A stretch of DNA of 64,000 nucleotides from Semisulcospira habei (Eukaryota; Mollusca; Gastropoda; Semisulcospiridae). Location: assembly GCA_036245525.1 (NCBI GenBank), contig BTPG01000005.1, forward strand, positions 121,170,417-121,234,416, in the 5' to 3' direction. Shown here piece by piece: positions 1 to 10,638 of this stretch. The notes below the pieces were generated by a model. That model ran no database searches. It was given only the letters and a program-made list of their open reading frames with translations, and was not told where the DNA came from. Numbering within the stretch: position 1 is the stretch's first letter; each line of letters opens with the position of its first letter. The translations under genes were made by a program, and so were the position numbers.

Positions 1-1001
1 GCACACACATATATACTGACTTTTAAATCCTTTCTCTCTGTGAGGTGGCTATGAGACACGTATGCGTCATTCAGAACCTAGGAGACGTGGCAGGCCGGCG
101 ATGAAAAAACTTTTGTCCTACTTCACGTCAATTTTATGCATAGAATTCGGAGCCGCACGAGTTCGGCCTCCTAGACTGCTAGACTGTGCCGTGGTTTGCA
201 GCAAATGCTCACAGACAAGAACCACAACTTACTCGCAAAGACTTAAATAGAACAGTATACACTGTGCTGTAAGGCGATACCTGCCCTGTTCTATCTCCAG
301 TCAACATGCACCAATGAAAGAGTTGTGACTGGTTTATGTTTATAGCAACCGGGCCCAAACAAAGCATTGCGTCAGCTTTTTCCAGACATTGCATCAGACT
401 AATTTGGCCAGTTGGTGCCGAGAGCTTTTTTCATAATCAATACCTGGCACCCAAATAGCAGACGGCATGTAATGCACATATCAATCAACACAGACAAGTC
501 AGAAACAGATCTAAATGAGTTAGCAGCCTGTTGGAAACAGAGAAACCTTTTAGGGTAAGGCCCTTTTTGTGGTGTTGACTGTCGACTGTTATTTCTGTGC
601 TCGTATGCACTGCACTGACTGGCGGGTGGTTGTGCCGGCCAGGGCTATTATCAATTTAAAGACTTATAACTGCATGTTGGCACAAAAATTGATTGCAGCA
701 CTGAATAGACTGGCATGAGTGGTGTTTTATCTCTCTGCGTGTTAGACTGCCTGGGTTTGTCTGCTGTTCATATATTTCTTCAGCTTTAAAGTGCACTGTG
801 CCAGTCATTTGATGATGGGACTCAGAGTGGTTTGCTGTGCGTGTTGCACTGGTCTGCCTCCGTCGTTGACATGTGTAAGGTGTTTTGCTCTAGCAACACA
901 TGCAAGGATTAAAGTGTTTTTATTTTATATAAAGCAGCCTAAACACAAAGGTAAGTGCAAGAATTTTAATTCACTTTTTTATTATATTATAAAATAAAAT
1001 A
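1..1001. other. Non-coding flank, no gene recognised
   Basis: I see no convincing coding region, RNA gene or recognisable repeat here. The last 60 bases, just before the first Polinton-like gene, are strongly AT-rich. The left terminus of the Polinton-like element could lie in or before this stretch, but no terminal inverted repeat can be matched because the other end of the element falls in the N gap. Confidence 0.5.
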
Positions 1002-1541
1002 ATGAACCAAGACGAATTGTTACTCCTAAATGATATTGGCGCTTTAGAAAACAAAGACTTAGACTCAAAGAAACAGCGTCTTTTGTCTGTGATTGTCTCG
1101 GGCAAATCAAAGACTTATCTAGGAAGACAATACATGACAGAGGATATTGAATCTCTAACCTCTGACGAAATAATCAAGCTTCATTTCAAATATGAGAACC
1201 ACATTGCCTCACTAATGACACGTGATTTAAGTCGATCACTTGTATGCCTATACACAAAAGCAGTGAGTCACTTTCTACCGGTAGACACTGACAGTCTATC
1301 ACACGACCTTGAAAGCAATCCTATTGTTTCAAGTTCAATTGGCAAATTAGCATGTGTCATGTTTTACAAGTTTGGAAATTACCTTGCTCCTGTCGTAACC
1401 CTTCTTGTTACCGGGAGTCATATTGATTTTTCAAAAATAAATTTTCTAGAGAAAGAAAAAGAAGGATCAAATGGACGAGAACAAGATGACTACACAACTG
1501 AACCCGGACCCTGTTTTGACACAGGTTCAAACTGTGACTAA
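1002..1541 (+). CDS. Polinton-associated hypothetical protein, 179 aa
   Basis: First gene of the cassette, starting at an ATG just after an AT-rich leader. The product is hydrophilic for about 110 residues. A likely hydrophobic or membrane segment follows (about residues 113-138), then an acidic tail. I recognise it only as a protein that accompanies this kind of integrase/polymerase cassette. No catalytic motif is visible. Its 3' end overlaps the next small frame (ATG at 1471) by about 70 bases, the kind of compression expected in a viral or Polinton genome. The function is unknown; a virion or membrane component is a guess. Confidence 0.6.
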   Translation: MNQDELLLLNDIGALENKDLDSKKQRLLSVIVSGKSKTYLGRQYMTEDIESLTSDEIIKLHFKYENHIASLMTRDLSRSLVCLYTKAVSHFLPVDTDSLSHDLESNPIVSSSIGKLACVMFYKFGNYLAPVVTLLVTGSHIDFSKINFLEKEKEGSNGREQDDYTTEPGPCFDTGSNCD

Positions 1542-1641
1542 GGTTAAAAGCCCAGGTCGAATAGAGGCAGGAAAAAAATTAGCCGAATGGAACAGGCAAA
1601 AAAATTACAGCTTCAAGCGCAAACAGAAAAGGCTCATGTGA
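1471..1641 (+). CDS. Small basic overlapping frame, 56 aa (probable N-terminal half of the next gene)
   Basis: This open frame starts inside the end of the preceding gene. It encodes a short Lys/Arg-rich peptide containing a GRIEAGKKLAEWNRQ-type segment, which I associate from memory with proteins of related elements. It runs past a seven-A tract near 1606-1612 and stops at 1639-1641. The frame starting at 1587 continues across the same tract in another phase. The simplest reading is one gene split by an indel in the A-run, either a real mutation or a sequencing error. The joined product is not given here. Confidence 0.45.
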   Translation: MDENKMTTQLNPDPVLTQVQTVTKVKSPGRIEAGKKLAEWNRQKNYSFKRKQKRLM

Positions 1642-1913
1642 CTGACCAGGCGTCAACACCTTCAGGACCAGTGTCAATACTGACACACCCTCATCAAAGT
1701 GAGAGACAAACAACTAAGTCTGACCCTCAAACAACAAAATATATAATTGCCGGATTTGTTGTCGGATTTGGTTACGTAGGTTATCAATTATACAAAAAAT
1801 ACAAACCACAGACTCGTACAGTGTCCAAAAAATCAGACACTCCAAAAACAAAACCAGAAGTCGCCACATTACCAGCAACGTCAAAACCCTACGATCCATT
1901 TTTCATGCAATAA
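1587..1913 (+). CDS. Polinton-associated single-span membrane protein, 108 aa
   Basis: The ATG at 1587 lies inside the preceding frame, so this may be the C-terminal part of a longer protein broken at the A-run near 1606. The visible product is Gln/Thr/Ser-rich for 50 residues. One hydrophobic Gly-rich span follows at about residues 52-68, then a basic stretch and a Pro/Thr/Lys-rich tail. This suggests a type I or tail-exposed membrane protein. No enzymatic motif is seen. An AT-rich gap of 35 bases separates it from the next gene. Confidence 0.5.
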   Translation: MEQAKKLQLQAQTEKAHVTDQASTPSGPVSILTHPHQSERQTTKSDPQTTKYIIAGFVVGFGYVGYQLYKKYKPQTRTVSKKSDTPKTKPEVATLPATSKPYDPFFMQ

Positions 1914-1948
1914 ATAAAAATATTATTTTAATTTTATTGCATTAGAAA

Positions 1949-2179
1949 ATGAGCGACACAAAGAACATAATGAACCTTGTCTATCACTCTGCCGTGATAA
2001 GTGGACTAGCAGTAGCTTATTCTATGCTAGGAAAAAGTCTACTCAAAATGAAATCAGCAGACTTGAGTAGATTAGACTTTGAAGACAGTGCTAAGCTAAT
2101 TGCAGTTGTTACAGCGTCAATTGCAACAAAAGATTTTCTTGTCAAGCAGGGAATTATTCCCGAAAATGTTTCTATGTAA
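1949..2179 (+). CDS. Polinton-associated small protein, 76 aa
   Basis: A short gene starting with a clean ATG. It has a hydrophobic N-terminal span (about residues 11-28) followed by an amphipathic region. Its position between the 108-aa protein and the 144-aa membrane protein, with 11 bases to the next ATG, supports it as a real member of the cassette. The function is unknown. Confidence 0.5.
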   Translation: MSDTKNIMNLVYHSAVISGLAVAYSMLGKSLLKMKSADLSRLDFEDSAKLIAVVTASIATKDFLVKQGIIPENVSM

Positions 2180-2190
2180 ATAAAAATAAT

Positions 2191-2625
2191 ATGGCGACGA
2201 TAGCTATTATGATAGGAGGTGCGATGGTTAACGCACTTGCATTCAGTGGCTCAAACTACCTCTTTTCAAAAATGGGTAGAGAAGAATCTGCTCTGGAGAT
2301 GAGACGACACAATGAGGCGTCAGAAAAATTAGCACAAGCCCAGCAGGAATATGAAAAGAATAGAATTGAGAAACTTGATTTCATCAATGAAAGATTGAGG
2401 CTTGAAGGCCACGCACAACATACGTTTTCAAATACAGACGAAGCAATCAGGGAATATTTTCTTGTCACAGGTGAAGACATGTCTATCCTGAAACCGAAAC
2501 TAAGTGACTATTACCAACCAAGTACAGAACAAAGAAACGGAGAGATAATCTTTGTTCTAGTGGGAATGACATTTGTTTATTTTACTGGAGTTTTCATTGC
2601 TAGAAAAAATGGCAGCCAAAAATAA
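2191..2625 (+). CDS. Polinton-associated membrane/coiled-coil protein, 144 aa
   Basis: There is a hydrophobic Gly/Ala-rich N-terminus (about residues 2-24). A charged, probably coiled-coil segment follows (about 30-72, rich in Glu, Gln, Lys and Arg), and a second hydrophobic span near the C-terminus (about 118-137). This gives a two-anchor membrane protein with a long extramembrane coil. From memory, proteins of this shape travel with cnidarian and molluscan elements of this class; the biochemical role is not known. Its end overlaps the chosen integrase start (2609) by 17 bases, consistent with translational coupling or genome compression. Confidence 0.6.
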   Translation: MATIAIMIGGAMVNALAFSGSNYLFSKMGREESALEMRRHNEASEKLAQAQQEYEKNRIEKLDFINERLRLEGHAQHTFSNTDEAIREYFLVTGEDMSILKPKLSDYYQPSTEQRNGEIIFVLVGMTFVYFTGVFIARKNGSQK

Positions 2626-3574
2626 ACTATCGAAAATATATTACTCACCATCAGGTTATTGGAAAGGGCAAACAGCTATTCAGAAATTACATGCCGCTGT
2701 GGGCGGAGATATAACACTCAATCAGGTCAAGCAATGGTTACAGAGACAGGCAATTTGGCAGATATATCTCCCTGCTCCAAGAAAAATAACGAGACCTCAT
2801 TTTGAGAACACAACACCTAATGACACACACCAAATGGACCTTTTGTTCTTACCACATGACACAATAAGAAAGAAACGATACAAGTACGCACTGACTGTTG
2901 TAGACATTGCTTCAAGGTACAAAGACGCTGAACCCATATCTGACAAAACAGCCAGTACAGTTGCTACAGCATTAACAAAAATATATGGTCGAGGTCCTTT
3001 AAGATACCCCAGACTAGTGCAGGTTGATGACGGATCAGAATTCAAAGGTGCTGTTAATCAGTTATTTGCGAAGCATGGCGTACTGGTCAGACGAGGCATT
3101 CCAGGTGTGCACAGATCACAGGCAATTGTAGAAAACTTTAACAAACAGTTGTCAGAGAGACTTTTCAGTTACCAGTATTCTAAGGAACTCATGCATGACA
3201 CCCGTAACACTGAGTGGGTAAAGAGATTACCATCTGTGATAAAAGCAATGAACAATGAAGGACACCCTAAGCCTGCTGATGCTATTAAATTGAAAACAAT
3301 TACAGAGTCAAAAACAGCCCCAGCATCAGCACCAGACACAAGTTTATTTACTAAACAGGTGAGATATTTATATCAACCAGGGGAAGCTGAGAATGACATC
3401 AGACGCAGGTCAACAGACCCCATCTGGTCCACATCCGTTCATAATATAAAAAAAATAATCCCCGGTCCTGACGCAACAATATATTACCTGTACGACCCTG
3501 CACCACAGAGGGCATTTGTCAGAGAAGAATTACAGATTATTCCCCCAGATACCGTTACTCATTTCAGTAACTAA
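2609..3574 (+). CDS. Retroviral-type (rve) DDE integrase of Polinton-like element
   Basis: The integrase is about 321 aa when started at the ATG at 2609. A possible upstream non-ATG extension was rejected because it lies inside the previous gene. It would insert element DNA into host chromosomes. The RNase-H-fold core shows catalytic residues D77 (in HQMDLLFLP), D140 (in VDDGSEF) and E175 (in AIVENFN), a D,D(34)E arrangement typical of the family. A C-terminal basic region resembling a chromodomain/SH3-like tail follows. I cannot identify a clear N-terminal HHCC finger. The frame is intact. The last 45 bases overlap the convergent polymerase gene, a compact tail-to-tail arrangement. Confidence 0.9.
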   Translation: MAAKNKLSKIYYSPSGYWKGQTAIQKLHAAVGGDITLNQVKQWLQRQAIWQIYLPAPRKITRPHFENTTPNDTHQMDLLFLPHDTIRKKRYKYALTVVDIASRYKDAEPISDKTASTVATALTKIYGRGPLRYPRLVQVDDGSEFKGAVNQLFAKHGVLVRRGIPGVHRSQAIVENFNKQLSERLFSYQYSKELMHDTRNTEWVKRLPSVIKAMNNEGHPKPADAIKLKTITESKTAPASAPDTSLFTKQVRYLYQPGEAENDIRRRSTDPIWSTSVHNIKKIIPGPDATIYYLYDPAPQRAFVREELQIIPPDTVTHFSN

Positions 3575-5852
3575 CTCATCAATCAGTTCATCAGCTATTT
3601 CTTCAGATAACTTGAGCCTGTAATGCCCAGGTGCATAAGCTTTTTCCTTACTGTGAAACACACGCTTTGTGTCCCCTATTGCAAGTGACTTCTTATGTGT
3701 TTGAATCATTTCAAGATTATGTTTGTTTGATCTCAGTGACTTGTTTGGATAATCAGGCATTAATGCACCATCTAACACTTGCTTGTAATGTTCATGACGA
3801 ATGTCTTTATTTTTTATCGCTGTTTTTTTTATTCCTTTGGCTTTTGACTGACTTCCCTTTTGGTGCAGTATAGAATACATTTTTGATCTCAGACCAACAT
3901 ACTCAACTATTGGCACACCATTCAGTTCATCCTTAAACTTCCCAGGCACTTTCTTGTTTTGTGTGCTGTACAGTGGATGGTCTTTAGGGTAGTCAGATGT
4001 GTCATACATGTGTAACTCTGTTTTCATGTCTTCATAAAAGTCTTCAGTACACACATCAATGATCATAGAGTCAGTGTCAGTGTATAACAATCGACACTCA
4101 GGATACTTTGGTTTGAAGTAATCATAATAAAATTCAAGCATCAACAATTTTGATAACTCAAGAATTGCCATACCAATGAATACTGGTTTGTCCAGTTTAA
4201 CAATCTTTTTTTTTGAGTGACACGGCATACAATGATGAATGAAACTCTTTATACCCTGTATACTGTGGCTTACCTGTAAGTTTAATTGCACCTGATTCAG
4301 TTGTTACTAATCTCACATCTTTGCGGTGATGAGGATTTTCCATTGTCTTACCAAAACAGGCATTGTTCATAAGCTTAAAGAAGTCTTTGTCAAATGCAGT
4401 GTTGCCATCCCTCGCACGCAATGTTGTGTTCTTCATTATGTAATCTTTCATGAAAGCACTTTGATCAAATTGAATTCCTCTGTGAACTTTCTTTAGTACT
4501 AACCCATGTCTTATATAAAACTGTAACAATCGATAGTGACAAACGTAATTGAATTTGTCATTCAAATTTGGTACAAGTTTAGTGTCTTCTTTTTTCCCGG
4601 TCATACTCATTTTCTCAACTGCTAAGGGATAATCATTATGGTAATCGTGTAGGTGGTGTGGATACTCCAGGTCTACTTCAAAGATCCAACCCTTTGCATC
4701 ATTCCAGTCATGATTTATAATATTGTTTGTTATGTCTGTTATGTCATACTGTGACAAATCATACAGACAAAAGTTTTTCAAGGGCAATAACTCACACATT
4801 GCGAACCCATAAAGGTTATTAGCGTCAAGGTACGTAATGAATGACCTTGACCTTGAGGGGTCAAAGTCAAGGTCATCAAGATATTTATTATTTGCCTTTG
4901 CATAATTATTTGCTGCAATACTAATCCCTCCCCTCAATCCACGTTCCACCATTTCACCCATCGTACGATCAGACAACAGGTCTATAAATATCTTACTGGA
5001 TTTCAAAAATGCATCCCATGTCATGCCAGGACTAGTTATGTAACAAGCAGGGTCAAGACTGTAATGCAATAGACCCTTTTCATGGTAACTTTCAAATACA
5101 TCTGCTAGCAAACAAATGTCAGCCTTTAAGTATTGGTCATGGTAGTCACCAATTGTCTGACATCCTAATTTATCCCATGCATCAAGTGCATGTTGGTAAT
5201 CAGAGTCAGAAATACCTTTACCATTAAGTGTAGAATAAAATTTATCTTTTGGAGGTAGTCTTGTTTCTTCAAACACAACCCAGTCACTGATGTACTCGTA
5301 CGGATAGATTCCTTTCTTAATCAAGTCTGGCTCAAAATATTTACTCGTTATTGGAAACTCAGTCAGTCCTTCTGCAAGACTAGCAAGACCTAAAGACAAA
5401 TGTTGCATTGAGTCATAAAACACTAATTTGTTGTCCAATCTAAAAGTCAAGTACTTCTCAGTTGTCTGTGCAATACAACTAATTTTTTTGTATGACTCAT
5501 CCACAGCCTGCATGATAATGTGTGAATCATACCCCCTGAGATTGTGGAAAAAGATTGGTAACTTGTATGTCTTAGGATCTATTTTTAATAATAAGTTACA
5601 ATTGCTATGTGCAGCGCCTCTGTAACGTCCAGTTATGTGATCATGGTCACGAACTTTATCACCTCCTAAAGGCTGTTCACAAATCCAACACTTCTCTGCT
5701 GTATCAAATTTCAGTTTGTCTTCTTCTGTCATCACCAAAGGCATCTGGCATGTTGTGAGATACTGTACTACCTGACTATACAGATGTCTCATTTCTGTTA
5801 AAAACAGACATGCTGCATTTTCCCCCCTGTAAATAACAGGCTCGGTATGCAA
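3530..5852 (-). pseudogene. Protein-primed family B DNA polymerase (Polinton pPolB), frameshifted and 5'-truncated
   Basis: The visible part is about 770 codons; the N-terminus (terminal-protein/exonuclease side) lies in the N gap. In order on the minus strand there is an HNH/Endo VII-like zinc segment (CWICEQPLGG near 5705-5669, followed by RDHDHITGRYRG). Next come an Exo-type FFHNLRGYDSHI motif (about 5560-5525), polymerase motif A (YLDANNLYG, about 4835-4807), motif B (NNACFGKTMEN, about 4370-4333) and motif C (YTDTDSM, about 4088-4063). Between motifs B and C the reading frame changes at a nine-T tract on the plus strand (4206-4214). This is either a real inactivating indel or a homopolymer error. 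The gene would replicate the element DNA with a protein primer. No restored sequence is given. Confidence 0.88.
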
Positions 5853-6352
5853 NNNNNNNNNNNNNNNNNNNNNNNNNNNNNNNNNNNNNNNNNNNNNNNN
5901 NNNNNNNNNNNNNNNNNNNNNNNNNNNNNNNNNNNNNNNNNNNNNNNNNNNNNNNNNNNNNNNNNNNNNNNNNNNNNNNNNNNNNNNNNNNNNNNNNNNN
6001 NNNNNNNNNNNNNNNNNNNNNNNNNNNNNNNNNNNNNNNNNNNNNNNNNNNNNNNNNNNNNNNNNNNNNNNNNNNNNNNNNNNNNNNNNNNNNNNNNNNN
6101 NNNNNNNNNNNNNNNNNNNNNNNNNNNNNNNNNNNNNNNNNNNNNNNNNNNNNNNNNNNNNNNNNNNNNNNNNNNNNNNNNNNNNNNNNNNNNNNNNNNN
6201 NNNNNNNNNNNNNNNNNNNNNNNNNNNNNNNNNNNNNNNNNNNNNNNNNNNNNNNNNNNNNNNNNNNNNNNNNNNNNNNNNNNNNNNNNNNNNNNNNNNN
6301 NNNNNNNNNNNNNNNNNNNNNNNNNNNNNNNNNNNNNNNNNNNNNNNNNNNN
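5853..6352. other. Assembly gap (500 N)
   Basis: A run of exactly 500 N, probably a placeholder of arbitrary length. It hides the 5' end of the DNA polymerase gene, the end of the Polinton-like element, and the outermost part and left target site of the next transposon. The two elements may therefore not be true neighbours. Confidence 0.99.
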
Positions 6353-6866
6353 ACGCCTTTACCACAGCTGACACTTAGTTCGCTTCAGGCTGCCAGAGAG
6401 ATAAGGCGCGGCGAGGTCACATTCCACTCTCGCTCGCTCATTCTATTTATATCGCACTTGCAACTGAGCAGTATACAGCGTGTCCGGCGCTCTGCGCTAT
6501 AACAACTACCTACACGTTTGTATTCATAACACATCTCAGCCTAAAGTGACTGTTGTGAAAGCAACATCGTTCAAAAGATGAAGTTTTCACCTACACACTG
6601 ATACCAAACATGACAACATTACGACTTACACTTGTGTAGCAGATTATGGTGAAAATAAAGAGAACGAGAATTTGTTGATGTACGATGCCGGTGTTTGTTG
6701 TGAAATTGACAAAGTTCCCACAGCTATAACACGAAGACGTAACTTTTCCCAACGAAACACACTTGCATGCATAAGGGTCAGCATGCCTACAGTAAGTATC
6801 ACTTACCGGATTTTCGCTACGCGCTGGGGGACGGAAGCAGGAGGGTGGTTAATGAGGTCACTGACA
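6353..6866 (+). repeat. Left terminal inverted repeat of RAG1-N-like transposon
   Basis: It matches the reverse complement of 10639-11162 with scattered substitutions; for example, GAGGTCACTGACA at 6854-6866 mirrors TGTCAGTGACCTC at 10639-10651. The outer end is cut by the N gap. The sequence between this arm and the transposase ATG (6867-7040) is presumably promoter/leader, but I see no distinct motif. Confidence 0.9.
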
Positions 6867-7040
6867 AGTGTCGACAGACAAGTACCAGGCGCCTGCCTTA
6901 GTACACTCCCGGCCGAATCAGGGAAAGTGAGGGCTTAGTTACACGGATACTATTGAGGAGATAGTCACGTTTCTTTCTCGGGAAATAGTGTAACACTAAC
7001 AGTGAACCGTGTACATGTACTTTTGATTTAACTTTTGATC

Positions 7041-10000
7041 ATGATGGAGTCTGATGAAACGCATACAGTCTGTGTACACACAGGTGTGTTCCATGCACTG
7101 CGACTAAATGCATTGTGCAGAATATGTGGTGGGAGATCACAAAAGAAACACAGTGATAAAAAGTCATATCTTTGTATCAAATATGAACACTTAATCCACA
7201 AGTGTTATGGAATTAATATCCAGGAAGACAAAGACCTGATGCACTCCAAAACACTGTGTAGTAGTTGCTATAGTCGGATGAAACGGATAGACTCTGAAAC
7301 ACGTGTGTCTGCGGAGACAACGCGAAATGCGGCGTCTGATATTGCCTCATCACAACACATTTGGACCATGTTCGATCCAAATACGAGTGTTGAAGAATGT
7401 GTCGCGTGCGTTCATTTCATGCAGCTAGGTAAAGGAGGACGACCAGCGAAGGGTGCACATGGGAAGAAACGACCGTTTCGATCTGTGGAATGTCACAGTG
7501 ACACTCATAACACTGACACTAATAACAGCACTAATGAAGGTGATAGTGGTATACAAGTTTTCATTCCCGCGATGTCTACTCCCCGTAAAACGCCATGCAA
7601 AGTCGATGCTCAAACGTCGCCGTTACAAAGAGTGTGGACCCCATCTCCACCAGCCAAGCGGACGCATGAAATAGCCATTTCACCCATTGAAAAAACGGGT
7701 GTCGATATAGCCACATCTCCACATATCAAACGACCCAGCCTTCGACCTGTCCAGGAACTGCAGATGCCATTGACAAAGGAGGAAGAAAAATATCAGATGG
7801 CACTAAACCGCACAATGCTTAATGAATCAGCTTATTCCACAATCCGTTGCAAGACTGGAGGACAGCCTTTGTATTTTATGCACATACCAAAACCAAGAAA
7901 ACCAACAACAGGGGCATCATCAGCCGTAATACGAAGAAGGTCTAAGGTATTAGCCCGTGCTAGAGCAAATATGTCTGGCGGATCAGAAGTGGATGAAGCT
8001 GAACAAATAACTGACGAGTTAAGACGAGAAAGAAATGAAAAAATGACTGCAATATTAGACAGAGCAGGCCATAGGCGATCCGTGTATGTCTGTAGAAAAC
8101 AGGGTATTGCTCTGAGAACCAATCTAGGATTAAGCTGGTCCAAGTACAGAACATACAAACGCTTCATGAGAAGTATTGGTGTCAAACTTGAAAGTGAAAG
8201 AAAGGAAAGACAGACCCAGAAAGAAGCGCTCTGTGGCACAGTGACCATTGAACAAAAGAATCTGACTTTTGAAAACAAAGTCACAAACAAGAAAGAAAGC
8301 CAGAAAACGCCTGTCGCCTACATAGAGGATCTCACACATTTTGTTTCTGAACTGCTTGACAAGTTTGAAGCTGCAAATCTTCTTGAATGGCATGAACAAA
8401 TACCGAATGATGAAATTTGGATAAAACTAGGAGGAGATCATGGCGGTAACAGTTATAAAACAATGCTTCAAGTTGCTAATCTCCAAAACCCTAACTCTAA
8501 ACACAATACGTTTTTGGTGTGTATGGCTAACTGTAAAGAAAGTCATGAAAATCTTCAAACAATTTTGCAGCCATTTAAAGAGCAGGTGTCACTTCTCCAA
8601 ACCATGAAATGGAAAGAAAAACAGATACGTGTATTTCTGTTTGGCGATTACGATTTTCTCGTCAAACTCTTTGGTCTCTCAGGAGCACAAGGGGTCCACC
8701 CTTGTCTCTGGTGTACTGCTTCGAAAAGTCAGCTACAAAGAGCTCCACATGAGCGAGTACAAGTGAAACAGAGAACGCTTAACAACATCAAGCGGGATTA
8801 TAGGCGATACATGCGTGCAGGAGGTGTAGGGGGCTCTGGATAGAGGTAGCACCTTTGCTGTTCGGCAGCTGCGTCCTACATAGGACGGACGGGCATCACT
8901 GGTCCTCATCCATCTCCTTAATCTCTCACGTGCTGGCTCCAAGCGCCACACCCTGGCAAACCACCTCAGCTGGTGGGCTAAACCACGTGAGGGGGTGGTG
9001 TTCACATTGCACCACTAGGCGGATGAGCTGTTTCTGACAGCCAACGGCTAGAGGACGGAGGAGATCAGGTTGGATCCAACGGCCAAATGTGGGGGAGTAA
9101 ACCCTTCAAATCAGGAGTGGAGCCCCGAAGGCAGACAGCTGCCTGTATTCACGCACTGTTCTGGCAGCTCCTGCAGCCAAACTGGTGCCAAACGTACTGC
9201 TTTGCATTCCTTTGGATACATCAGCGAGGCCGAGAGGGGGATCTTGACGACTGGGCACCCCAGGATCTCCATACACTTCGCCCAGGCTTGCGCCCTGGAG
9301 AGGTCACTCCAGTGACTGACCCAGCAAGCGCATATACTCCATTGTCTTCCGAGACAGGATGCCAAACTAGCGTGCAGGAGGAGACAAAAAGAATGCCAAA
9401 GGTTACAACAATGTTGTACATGAACCAATCTTTGATGTTGAGGTTTCGCAAACTGCATCACCATACCTCCATCTTCTGCTAGGTATAGTAAAAAAAACAT
9501 CATTCCCTCCTAGAGCAAGAATGCCACGAACTCGATAAAGTCATTGCTGAAAGACTGGCCGAGGGAAAGGAGGCACATGATGGAAACACACCTTTTGAAA
9601 AATACATTTCAGAAGTAAGAGTCATCAAAGAACTTGAAAAAAGAAAACAGCTGACCGAGGGTATTGCAGTGTTCAGCGACAAGAGACACAATGAGAGTGT
9701 GAAGCATTTTGATGAACGACGTGAGCAGAAGATGCAGCGGGTAGCAGAATTCGAGGACAAAATAGAAGCTCTGAGAGAAGAGACAAAGTTGCCATTTCTG
9801 TGCGGACCTGTCACTTCTGGCCTTGACGAAGCACTAAAGAGGAATAAGATATTCATGCAAGCATACCATGGCCGTTCGTTTGTTGGCAACCACTGCCACC
9901 GTTACTTGAAGTATGATGTGTTCACTGATGTTGGTTGATGTGTTATCAGCAATACCATGAAGCTGACAGATGATCCTAAACTTCATGCAGCAGCGCATGA

Positions 10001-10421
10001 CATTTTCTTAAAGTTCCGAATTCTGAACGACCTGTACTCACAAGTCCATACTAATGTTTCTCACAAAATGCCGGTGAAGAGCAGAAATGAATCAATGCAA
10101 GACATCAATGACAAGATTGCAAACTACATGCGTTTTTTTCGAAGTACTTTTCCAGCCAGTAGCATCATTCCGAAACAACATATCTTGGAATGTCACTGCG
10201 TTGACTTTATGACTAAGTGTGGATTTGGTTTAGCGCTTCATGGTGAGCAGGGAGGTGAAGAGAGTCACGCTACCATTAACATTTTAAAGAGTAGGACATT
10301 TGGCTTGCAAACAGAGGAGGAAAAACTCAGACTGCTCATGACCGAGGACATGACACTCGTGTCACCGGTCCTCCACTCCGTCATACCTCCAGTAGTAAAA
10401 CAGAAAAAAATTCTCATATAA
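7041..10421 (+). pseudogene. RAG1-N-domain DDE transposase, broken
   Basis: I chose ATG 7041; an in-frame TTG six bases upstream is not needed. The N-terminus has Cys pairs C26/C29 (ALCRICGG), C73/C76 (TLCSSCYSRM) and C120/C123 (EECVACVHF) spaced like the RAG1 N-terminal zinc region. Downstream there is a GGDHGGNSYK segment and then LFGDYDFL...LSGAQGVHPCLWC, an Asp followed by a Cys pair as in CMC/Transib catalytic insertions. Near the C-terminus comes a GEQGG-E-ESH segment carrying the likely catalytic Glu. Three lesions break it: a 557-bp insertion (after 8824), a frame change at an eight-A run (9490-9497), and an in-frame TGA at 9936-9938. Without the insertion the gene would span roughly 940 codons. 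Confidence 0.75.
8825..9381. mobile_element. 557-bp insertion in transposase, flanked by 12-bp target duplication
   Basis: GCGTGCAGGAGG occurs at 8813-8824 and again at 9370-9381. Removing the intervening DNA with one copy restores the transposase reading frame across the site. The insert is GC-richer than the host gene, has no long coding frame and ends near a GAGACAGGATGCCAAACTA segment. A target duplication of this length, with no inverted repeats, fits a retroposed fragment such as a SINE or a 5'-truncated LINE. The family is not recognised. Confidence 0.8.
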
Positions 10422-10638
10422 CGCTGTTTAGCTGGCGTCGGTCTTGTGTATCTGTGAACAGAAACTCAGTATTGTTATTATGTCTAGTGTGTCAGCAAAT
10501 GTGCTGAACCGCAAGGTATATTTAAAAACACTGTTGAATACTGTGACCTGTGATGGACTAATCGGATTTTAGTACACGGAGGGCATTAGCAGTCTGTGGA
10601 ATACCGGGACTACGGGCGAGAAATGCCAGAACGCGACC

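Larger units (their letters stand above)
1002..5852. mobile_element. Polinton/adintovirus-like element, partial, no capsid genes in view
   Basis: The cassette has five or six small plus-strand genes in tight order, ending in a retroviral-type integrase. A protein-primed family B DNA polymerase lies convergently on the minus strand. Integrase plus this polymerase is the hallmark pair of Maverick/Polinton elements and adintoviruses. Double-jelly-roll major capsid, penton, packaging ATPase and adenain-like protease genes are not visible. They may be absent, or lost in or beyond the N gap that cuts the polymerase. Two reading-frame breaks in homopolymer runs mean this copy is either decaying or carries sequencing errors. 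It is an old integrated copy in an animal genome. Confidence 0.85.

Noticed and set aside
5847..6371. Open frames spanning the N gaps (also at 48804-49632)
   Set aside because: They are mostly undetermined bases and have no meaning.
6672..6938. Open frame of about 88 aa in the left TIR, with a near-identical one in the right TIR (10558-10833, minus)
   Set aside because: The identity of the two frames is explained by the inverted repeat itself. The frame starts at a non-ATG codon and shows no domain.
7425..8399. Minus-strand frames across the RAG1-N transposase
   Set aside because: Shadows of the plus-strand coding sequence with no independent motif.
9087..9503. Frames of about 130 aa on both strands within the 557-bp insertion
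   Set aside because: They cross the insertion boundary and lack any recognised motif. The insertion is better explained as a non-coding retroposed fragment.
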